Part shown: one piece after another, positions 34,104 to 43,244 of the stretch
Layout of the letters: every line of letters starts with the position of its first letter
Position numbering within the stretch: position 1 is the stretch's first letter
NCBI GenBank assembly: GCA_000687695.1
Contig: JHWZ01000006.1
Location: 62,001-126,000, forward strand
Reading direction: 5' to 3'
DNA: 64,000 nucleotides
Source: Lachnospiraceae bacterium P6B14
GTDB lineage: Bacteria > Bacillota > Clostridia > Lachnospirales > Lachnospiraceae
Translations under genes and position numbers: made by a program
Notes under the pieces: generated by a model
The model's database searches: none
What the model was told of the DNA's origin: nothing
The model's input: the letters and a program-made list of their open reading frames with translations, nothing else

Positions 34104-35222
34104 TTACTTGCCCCACACTTCCTCGGCGATCTCCTTAACAAGCTTCAGCTTTGCCCACTGCTCATCCTCAGTAAGCTTGTTGCCGATCTCACAGGAAGCG
34201 AATCCGCACTGCGGGCTTAAGCACAGTCTGTCAAGTGGCACATATTTTGCTGCTTCTTTGATTCTTGCGATCACTGCTTCCTTATCTTCGAGGGCAGGAG
34301 TCTTTGTCGTGATCAATCCGAGCACTACCTTTTTATCCTCAGACACCTTTGCCAAAGGCTCAAATCCACCTGATCTCTCATCATCATACTCAAGGAAGAG
34401 AGCGTTGACATTTTCTCTTGCAAATACATGATCTGCTACTGTGTCATAGGCTCCGCTCGTAAAGTAAGTTGAGTGATAGTTTCCTCTGCAGATATGAGAG
34501 TTGATGATCATGTCATCAGGCTTTCCTTCGAGTGCAAGGTTATTTACCTTTAACAGCTGATCCTTCACCTCCTCGATATCGATACCGAGTGATTTGTATC
34601 TGAGCTTCGCGGCATCTCCCACGATAGCACCCCATGTACAATCATCGAGCTGAAGGTTTCTGCAGCCTGCATCATAAAACTGCTTTATCACATCCTGATA
34701 AGCCTTTCCGATATCCTCGATCAGCTCATCATTTGTAGGATAAAACTTCCTGGTAGTCTCGAAGTTTGCAGGAACGATCATCTGCTGGAATGTCTGAGCC
34801 GGTGCCGGAATAGTGTATTTGGCTACGGTATTCTCATCCTCAAACTGCTTCAAGAACTTGAAGTACTCAACAAAAGGATGTGGCTTTGCTTTTATTTTTC
34901 CAACCAGATATGTGTCATCGAGAACTGCCAACTCATCATTAAACGGAACTCCGTTTCCCGTAGCCTCATGCTCGACTACCTCGAATCCCCACATGAAATC
35001 CAAATGCCAGAAGCTTCTGCGGAACTCGCCGTCTGTTATCACGTGATAACCTAACTCTTTCTGTTTAGCGACAACCTTTGTTATCTCATCGTTTACTACC
35101 TTATCAAACTCGGCTTCACTTATCTTCCTTGCCTGGAAAGAAGCCTTTGCGTCTTTGAGAGCCTGCGGTCTCAAAAAGCTACCGACAAAATCATAGCGAT
35201 ATGGTGTTTTTATTGTGCTCAT
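34104..35222 (-). CDS. Cobalamin-independent methionine synthase family protein (short MetE/YxjG-like)
   Basis: A 372-residue protein equivalent to the catalytic half of MetE, like Bacillus YxjG/YxjH. Zinc-site residues are visible as INSHICRGN (His-x-Cys) near residue 237, a Glu in FLEYDDERSG and a Cys in LSPQCGFAS near residue 340. QLDDCTWGAIVGD is also typical. It should methylate homocysteine, but the methyl donor of short forms is not certain. It is divergent from a LysR gene and has its own promoter with a CCTA-N9-TAGG dyad. Confidence 0.92.
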   Translation of the reverse strand: MSTIKTPYRYDFVGSFLRPQALKDAKASFQARKISEAEFDKVVNDEITKVVAKQKELGYHVITDGEFRRSFWHLDFMWGFEVVEHEATGNGVPFNDELAVLDDTYLVGKIKAKPHPFVEYFKFLKQFEDENTVAKYTIPAPAQTFQQMIVPANFETTRKFYPTNDELIEDIGKAYQDVIKQFYDAGCRNLQLDDCTWGAIVGDAAKLRYKSLGIDIEEVKDQLLKVNNLALEGKPDDMIINSHICRGNYHSTYFTSGAYDTVADHVFARENVNALFLEYDDERSGGFEPLAKVSEDKKVVLGLITTKTPALEDKEAVIARIKEAAKYVPLDRLCLSPQCGFASCEIGNKLTEDEQWAKLKLVKEIAEEVWGK

Positions 35223-35275
35223 CTTTCTTCCTCCTTGTCATCGTATGCTTTACAACAAGATTCATTATGGCTATG

Positions 35276-35304
35276 ATTATAATCCTACTGTTTCACTAGG
35301 TAAA
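35276..35304 (-). promoter_or_regulatory. Promoter of the MetE-like gene
   Basis: Minus-strand TTTACC, a 17-nt spacer and a perfect TATAAT. An 18-bp perfect palindrome GTAAAATATATATTTTAC (35300-35317) overlaps and extends upstream of the -35 box. Confidence 0.75.
35284..35300. promoter_or_regulatory. CCTA-N9-TAGG dyad, copy 2
   Basis: On the minus strand CCTAGTGAAACAGTAGG, within the promoter spacer of the MetE-like gene; same length and ends as the copy at 33970-33986. Confidence 0.4.
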
Positions 35305-35327
35305 ATATATATTTTACATGATTTACT

Positions 35328-35342
35328 ATAGATTTTTTCTAT
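35328..35342. promoter_or_regulatory. ATAGA-N5-TCTAT dyad before the first LysR gene
   Basis: A 15-bp dyad of the T-N11-A type used by LysR proteins, in the divergent region between the MetE-like gene and the LysR gene; candidate autoregulatory site. Confidence 0.45.
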
Positions 35343-35390
35343 GGAACATGATATATTATAACCATTATCTATGAAAGCGAGGCTATGCCC

Positions 35391-36287
35391 ATGACGCTCA
35401 AACAACTCAGATACGTGGTGACTGTCGCCGACACAGGGAACATAACGGAAGCAGCAAAGAAGCTTTTTATCGCTCAGCCGAGCCTGACCTCAGCCATACA
35501 TGAACTGGAGAATGAATACAGCATCAGCATATTTTTGCGATCAAACAAGGGAATCGAGATCACTCCGGAGGGCGATGAGTTTCTCGGCTACGCCAGACAG
35601 GTTCTCGCACAGACTAACCTGATAGAAGAAAGATATACGGGCTCGTCTGTAGGAAGGCAACGCTTCTGTGTGTCCTCACAACACTATTCTTTTGTCGTTG
35701 AAGCTTTCGTAAAACTGCTGAAAGAACTTGATGAGGATAAATATGAATTCCATATGAGAGAGACACAGACGTATGAGATCATCGATGATGTCGCTCACCA
35801 TCGAAGCGAGATCGGTGTGCTATACCTGAACCGCTTCAACGAAACGGTGATCAGAAAAACACTGCGTGATAACTCGCTGAGCTTTAATACTTTATTTACC
35901 GCAAAGCCACACGTGTTCATCGGTAAAAATAATCCGCTCGCAAAAAAGAGAGCTCTGACACCGGAAGATCTCAAACCTTTTCCGAGGCTCTCCTATGAGC
36001 AGGGCTCTCACAATGCTTTTTATTTTTCTGAAGAAATACTGAGCACCCTCGACAGCGACAAGGATCTGGTCGTCTGTGACAGAGCCACTCTTTTTAACAT
36101 GCTTATCGGACTGAACGGTTACACGATATGCAGCGGCGTGATAAACGAAGAACTGAACGGACCGAATATCATCGCAAAGCCGCTGAAGATTGACGACTAT
36201 ATGGAAATCGTATACATACTCCCGACGTCTATCCGCCCATCGCAGATCACTGTGAGATACATAGATATACTGAAGAGTTTGGTTTAA
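35391..36287 (+). CDS. LysR-family transcriptional regulator (first)
   Basis: A 298-residue regulator with an N-terminal winged helix (TLKQLRYVVTVADTGNITEAA, AQPSLTSAIHELENEYSISIF, TPEGDEFL) and a C-terminal effector-binding domain (about 90-295). I take ATG 35391, 8-9 nt from GCGAGG, over ATG 35385. It is divergent from the MetE-like gene. LysR proteins of the CysB/CmbR/MetR kind control sulfur amino acid genes in many bacteria, and the context suggests the same here. It is about the same length as, and clearly related to, the next LysR gene. Confidence 0.93.
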   Translation: MTLKQLRYVVTVADTGNITEAAKKLFIAQPSLTSAIHELENEYSISIFLRSNKGIEITPEGDEFLGYARQVLAQTNLIEERYTGSSVGRQRFCVSSQHYSFVVEAFVKLLKELDEDKYEFHMRETQTYEIIDDVAHHRSEIGVLYLNRFNETVIRKTLRDNSLSFNTLFTAKPHVFIGKNNPLAKKRALTPEDLKPFPRLSYEQGSHNAFYFSEEILSTLDSDKDLVVCDRATLFNMLIGLNGYTICSGVINEELNGPNIIAKPLKIDDYMEIVYILPTSIRPSQITVRYIDILKSLV

Positions 36288-36348
36288 ACCAAAGCTTGTT
36301 TCATCACTGACTCTGATGGACCGTCGTAAAGTCGGCTCATTTTTATGC

Positions 36349-36377
36349 TTGACAATCCCCTCAATCGAATATAGAAT
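36349..36377 (+). promoter_or_regulatory. Promoter of the second LysR gene
   Basis: Perfect TTGACA, a 17-nt spacer and TAGAAT; the start site would fall just before the dyad at 36385. Confidence 0.8.
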
Positions 36378-36384
36378 ATCCGTT

Positions 36385-36399
36385 ATAAGAAAAACTTAT
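36385..36399. promoter_or_regulatory. LysR-type dyad at the start site of the second LysR gene
   Basis: ATAAG-N5-CTTAT, downstream of the -10 box and 15 nt before the start codon, where binding should repress; consistent with autorepression. Confidence 0.6.
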
Positions 36400-36413
36400 C
36401 GGAGGGGATAAAC

Positions 36414-37322
36414 TTGAATATCAATCAGATCAAATATGTACTTACCATAGCCGGTTCCTCATCAATGCGAGAGGCATCTACCAAGCTTTTTGTATCTCAA
36501 CCTGCGCTTTCATCAAGCATCAGAGAGCTGGAGGACGAGCTTGGTATCCTTATTTTTGAAAGAACCAATAAAGGAATCTCTCTGACCGACGAAGGAAGAG
36601 AGTTCGTCGAGTATGCGAAGAAGGCGGTTGGCCAATACGAGATACTAGAGGACAGATATCTCTCCGGAGACAGCAGCAAGGAGCGATTCTCAGTTTCCAC
36701 GCAGCATTATAATTTTGCCATAAAAGCATTTACTACCGTGATAAAAGATGCCGATCCGGAAGAGTTTATTTTTTCCATACACGAGACAAAAACAAGAGAG
36801 GTCCTCGAGGATGTACGCACTATGAAAAGCGAGGTCGGGATCGTATCCTTCTCGGGAGCAAATGAAACTCTGATCAAAAAGCTTTTCAAGGAATACCAGC
36901 TTGAGTTCACTCCTCTTATGCGACGTGAAACCTATGCTTATGTATGGAAGGATCACGAGTTTGCGGGAAGAAAGACCATCTCTCTCGATGACCTGAAGGA
37001 CTACCCCTGTGTATCATTTGATCAGAGTGACGACAGCAATCTGTATCTGACCGAGGAAGCGATGGCGGACTATGATTTCAAAAAAATGATCCGCTCGGAC
37101 GATCGTGCGACTACTATGGAGATCATCGCAGAGCTCGGCGGATACTCCATCGGCTCCGGTATGCTCGCGGAGAAAGACTCTACTTTACAGGGACTCGTTT
37201 CCATAAAACTTGAGGAAGAGGATCCGCTCACGATCGGATATATAGTCAGAAAGGGAAGCGAGCTTTCATCCTATGGGGAGGCATATATCAAAGAACTGTT
37301 AGAATATAAAGAAGATATATAA
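36414..37322 (+). CDS. LysR-family transcriptional regulator (second)
   Basis: A 302-residue LysR protein starting at TTG 36414, which is 6 nt behind GGAGGGG; the first residues NINQIKYVLTIAGSSSMREA give the normal family start, so the rare start is credible. The DNA-binding domain has SQPALSSSIRELEDELGILIF and TDEGREFVEYA. The effector domain fills the rest. It carries the dyad shared with the metQ and transsulfuration promoters in its own promoter, so it is the best candidate for the regulator of those operons. Confidence 0.93.
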   Translation: MNINQIKYVLTIAGSSSMREASTKLFVSQPALSSSIRELEDELGILIFERTNKGISLTDEGREFVEYAKKAVGQYEILEDRYLSGDSSKERFSVSTQHYNFAIKAFTTVIKDADPEEFIFSIHETKTREVLEDVRTMKSEVGIVSFSGANETLIKKLFKEYQLEFTPLMRRETYAYVWKDHEFAGRKTISLDDLKDYPCVSFDQSDDSNLYLTEEAMADYDFKKMIRSDDRATTMEIIAELGGYSIGSGMLAEKDSTLQGLVSIKLEEEDPLTIGYIVRKGSELSSYGEAYIKELLEYKEDI

Positions 37323-37326
37323 TAAA

Positions 37327-37359
37327 GCTGCGGGAAGTGCGAAAGTCACTGCCCGCAGC
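37327..37359. terminator. Hairpin between the convergent LysR and peptidase genes
   Basis: GCTGCGGG...CCCGCAGC with an inner AGTG/CACT stem. On the minus strand it is followed by TTTATTATATAT; on the plus strand no U-run is present. Confidence 0.6.
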
Positions 37360-37371
37360 CGATACGTATCA

Positions 37372-39747
37372 TTACTTTACAACGACCGTTATTGTTTTTG
37401 TTGTAGTTTTTTTGCTTGAAGATGTTTCTTTTGCAGCGATACGGAATTGATATTTTCCGGCCGGTGCATTCTTCTTAAGTGTAATGGTCGTACTCTTTAT
37501 AGTGAGCATTTTTTTGCCTGTTTTCGGAGTACTTACTACACTGAGACTGAGTTTGGCTTTCGGACTTACCTTTACGGTAAACTTTTGAGCCTTTTTATTG
37601 ACTTTCGATTTTTTAACCTTGAGTGTTACGCTTTTCTTTACGGCATCCTTTGAACTGATCTTTATGCTTGCATTTGCTTTATGACCGAATGCCTTGATCG
37701 GGAAGTTATCAATCTGGAAGGAGTCCTTTGTGATAGATTCTCCAAACGCCATCTGCATACCAGCTTCGTTCGGCCCCCAAATGGCATCAGAAATTTGATC
37801 TCTGAGAGTGCTGATATCTCCCCATCCTTCTCCATTAGATACAAAGCTTTCTCCGGGGTTAATCACTCCCTTGATCTTCAACGGTGCCACACCCACGCCT
37901 AACGGTATCAGTTCTTTATAAACATCACTGTTTTTATCGTCATCTTTGTAGTGCTCAGAGATCACAACAGAGTATTTTTCTCCCTTTTTAACCGGAATAT
38001 CTTTTTTCAGTTCAATCCTTTGGTATCCGGCATAAAGGAAAATCTCCATACCATCTATTACCTTTGTGCCCGAAAGAGGATCAGACGGATCCTTAAGGTT
38101 AGTATAGATCGCATAATCTACATATGTTCCGGGAGTATTTGTAGCCATCCCGATTGAATACAGATTAGTACTCTGCTCTGAGGTAAATACGTTTGCCATC
38201 ATTGACTTCTGTGTGGGATCCGCTTTTGCCCCAATTTCATCCATACTCATATAGGTATTCGCGGGAAGCAGATCATACTGAGCTATCGTAGTTTCGCCTA
38301 TAGCTTTTTGTTCTTTTTCTGAGTAGAAGCAATATGACTCCGCTCCGCTAACAGACGTATCAAAGTATGAGAGGTAAAAATAACCCGTACCATCAATTCC
38401 CCAATCTCTCGCTACCTGGCCGTCAAGTGATCCCCAGCTGTTCTTGATGATAAATGCACCATCTTCCGGAGGGGTACTGCCCTCAACAGTTTTTCCTCCC
38501 ACCGTTCTTGTGAAATTTTCTTTGGGATAATTATCATCATAGCCCACTACACAAACCGCATGATTTGCTTGTTTATAATCATTGGTATACTGTGCCCAAT
38601 TCGTCGTGTTCATATATCCTTTGTCACCAAGCACATCCCCCGGTCTTGACTGATCCGCATAATATGATAATACTACTCCGTGGCCGTTTTTCAATTCATT
38701 CTTTATGCTCCATCTCGTATCTTCATTGTTTGTAAAAAGGCCCATTTTAGTGCCGATAGGAGTCTGCATGATACGGCTTTCTTTCATAAGCAATCTGCCG
38801 CCGCCAAGGCGGTATTCATCGTTCACCGGAAGCCTCCAATCGTCAAACTTCGCATAGCTTTCTATATCATCATAACTACCCGGGAGAAGTTTTTCCTCAT
38901 AAACGCTGTCAAACCACTCTTTGAAAACCATACCGTCCTTGTAACCGGACTGCTTCATTATCGCTAACATTTGAGGATCATTCATTAAATACAGATTGTA
39001 AAAATCTTTATAATCGTATTCTTTTCTGGCAGCCTTCGCCTCATCGGACTCATTTTTATCAGTAGTGATCCATCCGTGCATTCCTTTATACTGATATGGC
39101 TGATCATCGACAGCACCGTAGTTTTTGGCCCATCCCTTTACAGTATCCGTTTCCCTTTTAGGTCCCTGACCGGACATAAAAAAGTTTGAACCGCAATTCA
39201 GCGTCGTGGCTCCGAAATCATAGCATGCGTTTTTGTTATCCTTTTCTATTTCTGATGGATCAAATCCCTCTCCGACCTGAGACGACGGAATGATCCCCGA
39301 TTTCACATCATCATTGGTAATACCGTGATAGTAGTACCATGCGAAATCTTTTTCGGAAAGATCTATTATTTCATTTTTTGTTCCGGCAGGTGTACCGAGG
39401 TTGTTCTCAAATAAGTATGAAATCTCGGCAGCAGACTGAATACCAAAAGCCCAACAGGTACCGAACGGGTTCTGGAATTTAACCGGAGTCACATAGTTTT
39501 CGCCTTTTCCGTCTCCATCCTTATCATAGTCGCGCAGATCAACTTTTGCAGGTAAAACCGAAGCTTCTTCCTTTAACTGTTTTTCTACGCTTTTTGACAT
39601 CGCTTTGTTATCTGATAAAAAAGCGATCTTCCCTTCCTTTGCCTGCGCATTCGCCGTCGGAGTATCTACACCGGATGCAGTGAATCCCATGGCAAAAGCA
39701 AGTGCTATAGCTACAGTTTTCTTAAACTTAAAAACCTTTTTTTCCAT
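37372..39747 (-). CDS. Secreted C1 (papain-like) peptidase with C-terminal surface domains
   Basis: A 791-residue exported cysteine protease. The signal peptide (about 1-33) ends near TANAQA. The catalytic Cys is in NPFGTCWAFGIQSAAE near residue 100, the His in NHAVCVVGYDD near 395 and the Asn in IIKNSWGSLDG near 435. Just before the Cys is DYDKDGDGKGENYVTPV, a calcium-loop-like insertion. A lectin-like beta domain follows, then a Lys-rich Ig-like tail (about 700-791). ATG 39747 is 9 nt from GGAGG; ATG 39753 is closer than optimal. It is divergent from the aldo/keto reductase gene. Confidence 0.9.
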   Translation of the reverse strand: MEKKVFKFKKTVAIALAFAMGFTASGVDTPTANAQAKEGKIAFLSDNKAMSKSVEKQLKEEASVLPAKVDLRDYDKDGDGKGENYVTPVKFQNPFGTCWAFGIQSAAEISYLFENNLGTPAGTKNEIIDLSEKDFAWYYYHGITNDDVKSGIIPSSQVGEGFDPSEIEKDNKNACYDFGATTLNCGSNFFMSGQGPKRETDTVKGWAKNYGAVDDQPYQYKGMHGWITTDKNESDEAKAARKEYDYKDFYNLYLMNDPQMLAIMKQSGYKDGMVFKEWFDSVYEEKLLPGSYDDIESYAKFDDWRLPVNDEYRLGGGRLLMKESRIMQTPIGTKMGLFTNNEDTRWSIKNELKNGHGVVLSYYADQSRPGDVLGDKGYMNTTNWAQYTNDYKQANHAVCVVGYDDNYPKENFTRTVGGKTVEGSTPPEDGAFIIKNSWGSLDGQVARDWGIDGTGYFYLSYFDTSVSGAESYCFYSEKEQKAIGETTIAQYDLLPANTYMSMDEIGAKADPTQKSMMANVFTSEQSTNLYSIGMATNTPGTYVDYAIYTNLKDPSDPLSGTKVIDGMEIFLYAGYQRIELKKDIPVKKGEKYSVVISEHYKDDDKNSDVYKELIPLGVGVAPLKIKGVINPGESFVSNGEGWGDISTLRDQISDAIWGPNEAGMQMAFGESITKDSFQIDNFPIKAFGHKANASIKISSKDAVKKSVTLKVKKSKVNKKAQKFTVKVSPKAKLSLSVVSTPKTGKKMLTIKSTTITLKKNAPAGKYQFRIAAKETSSSKKTTTKTITVVVK

Positions 39748-39784
39748 CAGCATTGCCCTCCTTGAATCGATAGTATTACTAGAG

Positions 39785-39813
39785 AGTTTATCATTTTCGG
39801 GCGGGATTGTCAA
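39785..39813 (-). promoter_or_regulatory. Promoter of the C1 peptidase gene
   Basis: Minus-strand TTGACA, a 17-nt spacer and TAAACT. Confidence 0.6.
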
Positions 39814-39823
39814 TCGATGTTGC

Positions 39824-39852
39824 TTGACAACATATGTGATTCGATATAATAT
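39824..39852 (+). promoter_or_regulatory. Promoter of the aldo/keto reductase-mnmA unit
   Basis: TTGACA, a 17-nt spacer and TAATAT; its -35 box is 10 bp from the -35 box of the divergent peptidase promoter. Confidence 0.8.
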
Positions 39853-39915
39853 GAATACATAGTGTTTTTCGACTGTTTAATCAGAATCAATCATCGTGTA
39901 GCAGGAGGTGTGCCT

Positions 39916-41094
39916 ATGAACTACCGCGAGGACAAGCACGGCGAACCGATATCCCTTCTCGGATTCGGTTGCATGCGTTTTACAAAAAAGGGAAACAGTA
40001 TTGACCTTGACAAGGCAGAGTCTGAACTTCGTGCCGCCATCGATGCTGGTGTAAACTATCTCGATACCGCTTACATTTATCCCGGTAGCGAGGTGGCTCT
40101 CGGCGAGATCCTTTCCCGTACCGGTCTTCGAGACAAGGTAAACATCGCGACAAAACTTCCGGGATATATGATAAAAAGCACGAAGTCTATCGAGAAGCAT
40201 TTTCAGGAACAGCTTTCGAGACTAAAAACAGATCATATCGACTACTATCTGATGCACATGCTCACTGACCTGCAAAGTTGGGAGAAGCTTTGTGCATTGG
40301 GCATAAAAGATTGGATCGATGAGAAAAAGAAATCCGGTGCGATCAGAAATATCGGCTTCTCTTTCCACGGAAACTCGGATAGATTTTTACAGATCCTCGA
40401 TGCGTATGACTGGGAGTTCTGTCAGATACAGTATAACTATCTGGATGAAACAACCCAGGCCGGAGTGATCGGACTCAAGGCCGCTGCCGAAAAAGGTATC
40501 CCCGTTATCATCATGGAACCTCTGCGTGGCGGAAAGCTCGTAAACATGCTCCCGAAAAAAGCAAAAGAAATAATAGATAATGATCCTAAAAAGAGAACTC
40601 CTGCAGAGCTCGCTCTCAGGTGGCTATGGAACCAACCCGAGGTCACATGCGTCCTTTCGGGAATGAACTCCATAGAGATGGTCGAGGAAAACTGCCGTAT
40701 CGCATCTGAGGTTCAGGCAGGAGAGTTTACCGATGAAGACTTCGAGATGATAGATCGCATACGAGAGAGTATCCGCGAGATCACAAAGGTCGGATGTACC
40801 GCGTGCGGCTACTGCATGCCATGTCCGCAGGGAGTTGATATCCCGGCAGCGTTCCGTTATTATAATGAAACGATGATCAGTGGAAAGAAGAGTGCGCGCT
40901 TCGAGTACGCACAGTCAGTCGGAATAAGAAAAGAAAAATCCTTCCCGACTCAGTGCATAGGCTGTGGTAAGTGTGAGAGCCACTGCCCGCAGGGCATCTC
41001 GATCATACAGGAACTGAAAAACGCGAACAAAGCACTCCGTCCGTGGTATATAAAGATAGGCACTGCAGTCGCAAGTCGATTCATGTTAAAATAA
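39916..41094 (+). CDS. Aldo/keto reductase with C-terminal 4Fe-4S ferredoxin domain
   Basis: A 392-residue oxidoreductase. The N-terminal barrel (1-285) has GFGCMRF, the catalytic block YLDTAYIYPGSEVALG, the catalytic Lys in ATKLPG, and the His in LMHMLTD. The C-terminus has two cysteine clusters, CTACGYCMPCPQGV near residue 295 and CIGCGKCESHCPQGI near 352, for one or two 4Fe-4S clusters. The physiological substrate is unknown. ATG 39916 has AGGAGG 7 nt upstream; it is 19 nt before mnmA. Confidence 0.94.
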   Translation: MNYREDKHGEPISLLGFGCMRFTKKGNSIDLDKAESELRAAIDAGVNYLDTAYIYPGSEVALGEILSRTGLRDKVNIATKLPGYMIKSTKSIEKHFQEQLSRLKTDHIDYYLMHMLTDLQSWEKLCALGIKDWIDEKKKSGAIRNIGFSFHGNSDRFLQILDAYDWEFCQIQYNYLDETTQAGVIGLKAAAEKGIPVIIMEPLRGGKLVNMLPKKAKEIIDNDPKKRTPAELALRWLWNQPEVTCVLSGMNSIEMVEENCRIASEVQAGEFTDEDFEMIDRIRESIREITKVGCTACGYCMPCPQGVDIPAAFRYYNETMISGKKSARFEYAQSVGIRKEKSFPTQCIGCGKCESHCPQGISIIQELKNANKALRPWYIKIGTAVASRFMLK

Positions 41095-41113
41095 ACGAAG
41101 GGAATAATACACT

Positions 41114-42175
41114 ATGGCTAGAGTTGTCGTCGGAATGTCCGGCGGTGTAGATAGCGCGGTTGCCGCCTATCTTCTTAAGATAGCCGGTCACGAGGTGATC
41201 GGATTGACTCTCAGAAACTGGGTCGCCGCAGACGGATCGGAAAGCCGCTGTTGCGAGATTGATGAGGCCAGGCAGGTTTCTGATGTTCTTGGAATACCCT
41301 ATTATGTTCAGAATTGTTTTTCGGAATTTGACGAGCATGTGATCACGCCGTTTATCGATGACTATCTGAACGGAAGAACTCCGAACCCCTGCGTGATCTG
41401 CAACCGTGCAGTCAAGTGGAAGGGGATGCTCGCCTTCGCGAGACAACAGCAGGCGGACTATGTCGCCACCGGTCATTATGCTTCGGTCGTTCAGCTTAAA
41501 AACGGAAGATATACAGTGCAGGCCAATCCGCTAAATAAAAAGGATCAGACTTATATGCTCTACCGTCTGACACAGGAGCAGCTGGCAGTAACGCTGATGC
41601 CTTTGGGAAAACTAAATAAAGATGAGGTACGTGATATCGCTGATAAAGCAGGTCTTCCCGTAGCTAAAAAGGCGGATTCGTTGGAGCTTTGTTTCGTTCC
41701 GGATGATGACTATGCACGGTATATCGAAGAAAACGCAAAAACCCCCGTGCCCGGTGAAGGTAATTACGTAAACAAAGACGGACAGATACTAGGCACCCAC
41801 AAAGGGATTACTCACTATACTATCGGACAGCGTAAAGGTCTCGGCATAGCACTCGGGGAACGTACTTTTGTAACAGAACTTCGTCCCGATACAAACGAGG
41901 TTGTGTTGGGCAAAGAGACCGATCTGCTCCGTGACACCGTCCTGTGCCACGATGTGAACTTCCAAAGTATCCCACCGATGAATCCGGGTGAAAATATCCG
42001 ATGTCGGGCAAAAATCCGCTACCATCATCAGGCTACGGATGCCGAGATCATGATGACGGATCAGGGCGATCTGCAAATACACTTTGATGAACCGGTAAAA
42101 GCGGCCACACCGGGACAGTCAGCGGTCTTTTATGATGATAATAACTACGTGATAGGTGGAGGAATAATCAATTAA
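41114..42175 (+). CDS. mnmA: tRNA-specific 2-thiouridylase MnmA
   Basis: A 353-residue enzyme that thiolates the wobble uridine of Lys, Glu and Gln tRNAs. The ATP pyrophosphatase loop is GMSGGVDSAVAAYLL near residue 7; the catalytic cysteines are in PNPCVICNRAVKW near residue 97 and DSLELCFVPDDDY near residue 195. GHYA and TIGQRKGLGI are also conserved. It is followed by a strong terminator. Confidence 0.96.
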   Translation: MARVVVGMSGGVDSAVAAYLLKIAGHEVIGLTLRNWVAADGSESRCCEIDEARQVSDVLGIPYYVQNCFSEFDEHVITPFIDDYLNGRTPNPCVICNRAVKWKGMLAFARQQQADYVATGHYASVVQLKNGRYTVQANPLNKKDQTYMLYRLTQEQLAVTLMPLGKLNKDEVRDIADKAGLPVAKKADSLELCFVPDDDYARYIEENAKTPVPGEGNYVNKDGQILGTHKGITHYTIGQRKGLGIALGERTFVTELRPDTNEVVLGKETDLLRDTVLCHDVNFQSIPPMNPGENIRCRAKIRYHHQATDAEIMMTDQGDLQIHFDEPVKAATPGQSAVFYDDNNYVIGGGIIN

Positions 42176-42177
42176 AA

Positions 42178-42212
42178 AACAGGCAGATCTTCATGATCTG
42201 CCTGTTTTATTG
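42178..42212 (+). terminator. Terminator after mnmA
   Basis: AACAGGCAGATC-TTCAT-GATCTGCCTGTT followed by TTATT; the A-rich 5' flank lets it serve the opposite strand too. Confidence 0.85.
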
Positions 42213-42228
42213 TGGGCATTATTGATCA

Positions 42229-43137
42229 TTAATCATCTAACTTTATCCCTGCGAACAGACTTGCCAGTCCGCCGCCTTCATCCTCATCATGATACTCGAG
42301 CGGATCATGCTCCTCATCATCAAGCTCGGGGGCATCGCCCTCGACGGCCTGCTTCATACTCAGGCGAATCTTTCCTTCATCTACCGAAAGAACCTTGACC
42401 TTTACACGATCACCATACTTTACAACCTCTTTAGGTGATTTTAAAAACTTGTTTGTTATCTCCGAGATATGAACAAGTCCGGTCAGATCATCTCCGATAT
42501 CCACGAAACAACCGTAGGGCTCTATCCGTACAACTTCTCCCTCAGTGATATATCCTTTTTGCAAAGCATTTATCTTTTTATCGTGTGCGGCAGCAGCGAG
42601 CTCCCGCTCTACTTCCTTCGCGGAGAGCACCAGCTTATCCTTTTCAGGATCGCAGGTTATCACGACAACCTGAAGGGTTTTTCCCACGAACTCATCCACA
42701 TCCTCAACATAATCAAGCGCCAGCTGAGATGCAGGGATAAAAGCACGCTGCCCTTCAACGTAAGTGATCACGCCTCCGTTTACGGATGTCTGCACCTTTA
42801 CCTTGAATACCTCGTGAGTATCCATCGCTTCCTTCAGTTTTTCCCAAGCGCTGTCTCTGACTGCTTCTCTTCTGGAAAGCAAAACCCTTCCCTTTCCGTC
42901 ATCAGAATCCAGGACAATAGCCGTGATAGGATCACCCGTACGCAGCTCATCCATCGCATGAAAGCTCGGATCATCACTGTACTCATCCGGCATGATCACA
43001 CCTTGGGAGAAGGTGTTTAAGTCAACCAAAACTTCTTCTTCCTCCACGCTGATGATCGTTCCATGCACGATGTCCCCTTCGCGAAATCGTTGTAAGGACG
43101 CGTTTATCTCGTCCTCAAAGTCTGCCATTGTTTCCAT
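42229..43137 (-). CDS. S1 RNA-binding domain protein (ribosomal protein S1-like)
   Basis: A 302-residue protein with three S1 (OB-fold) repeats at about residues 17-85, 100-170 and 190-262, the last with VVRIEPYGCFVDIGDDLTGLVHISEI as the clearest (only part quoted motif-like elements: GCFVDIG, GLVHISEI). It should bind mRNA at the ribosome, as S1-type proteins of low-GC bacteria do. The C-terminal tail is acidic. I start it at ATG 43137 behind GGAGG; the frame extends upstream through a hairpin without a ribosome site. Confidence 0.88.
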   Translation of the reverse strand: METMADFEDEINASLQRFREGDIVHGTIISVEEEEVLVDLNTFSQGVIMPDEYSDDPSFHAMDELRTGDPITAIVLDSDDGKGRVLLSRREAVRDSAWEKLKEAMDTHEVFKVKVQTSVNGGVITYVEGQRAFIPASQLALDYVEDVDEFVGKTLQVVVITCDPEKDKLVLSAKEVERELAAAAHDKKINALQKGYITEGEVVRIEPYGCFVDIGDDLTGLVHISEITNKFLKSPKEVVKYGDRVKVKVLSVDEGKIRLSMKQAVEGDAPELDDEEHDPLEYHDEDEGGGLASLFAGIKLDD

Positions 43138-43153
43138 TTTTTTCCTCCAAAAT

Positions 43154-43187
43154 ATAAACAGACGCCCCGGAGTATATCCGAGACGCC
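43154..43187 (-). terminator. Terminator or attenuator between the BI-1 gene and the S1 gene
   Basis: Minus-strand GGCGTCTCGG pairs with CCGGGGCGTC (three G-U pairs) and is followed by TGTTTATATTTT. It lies 17 nt before the S1-gene ribosome site, so read-through control is possible. Confidence 0.6.
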
Positions 43188-43244
43188 CTTGCCTCATCGC
43201 TTATTATACTACCATAAGCTGCGAACGTTGTCAATAAAAAACAA

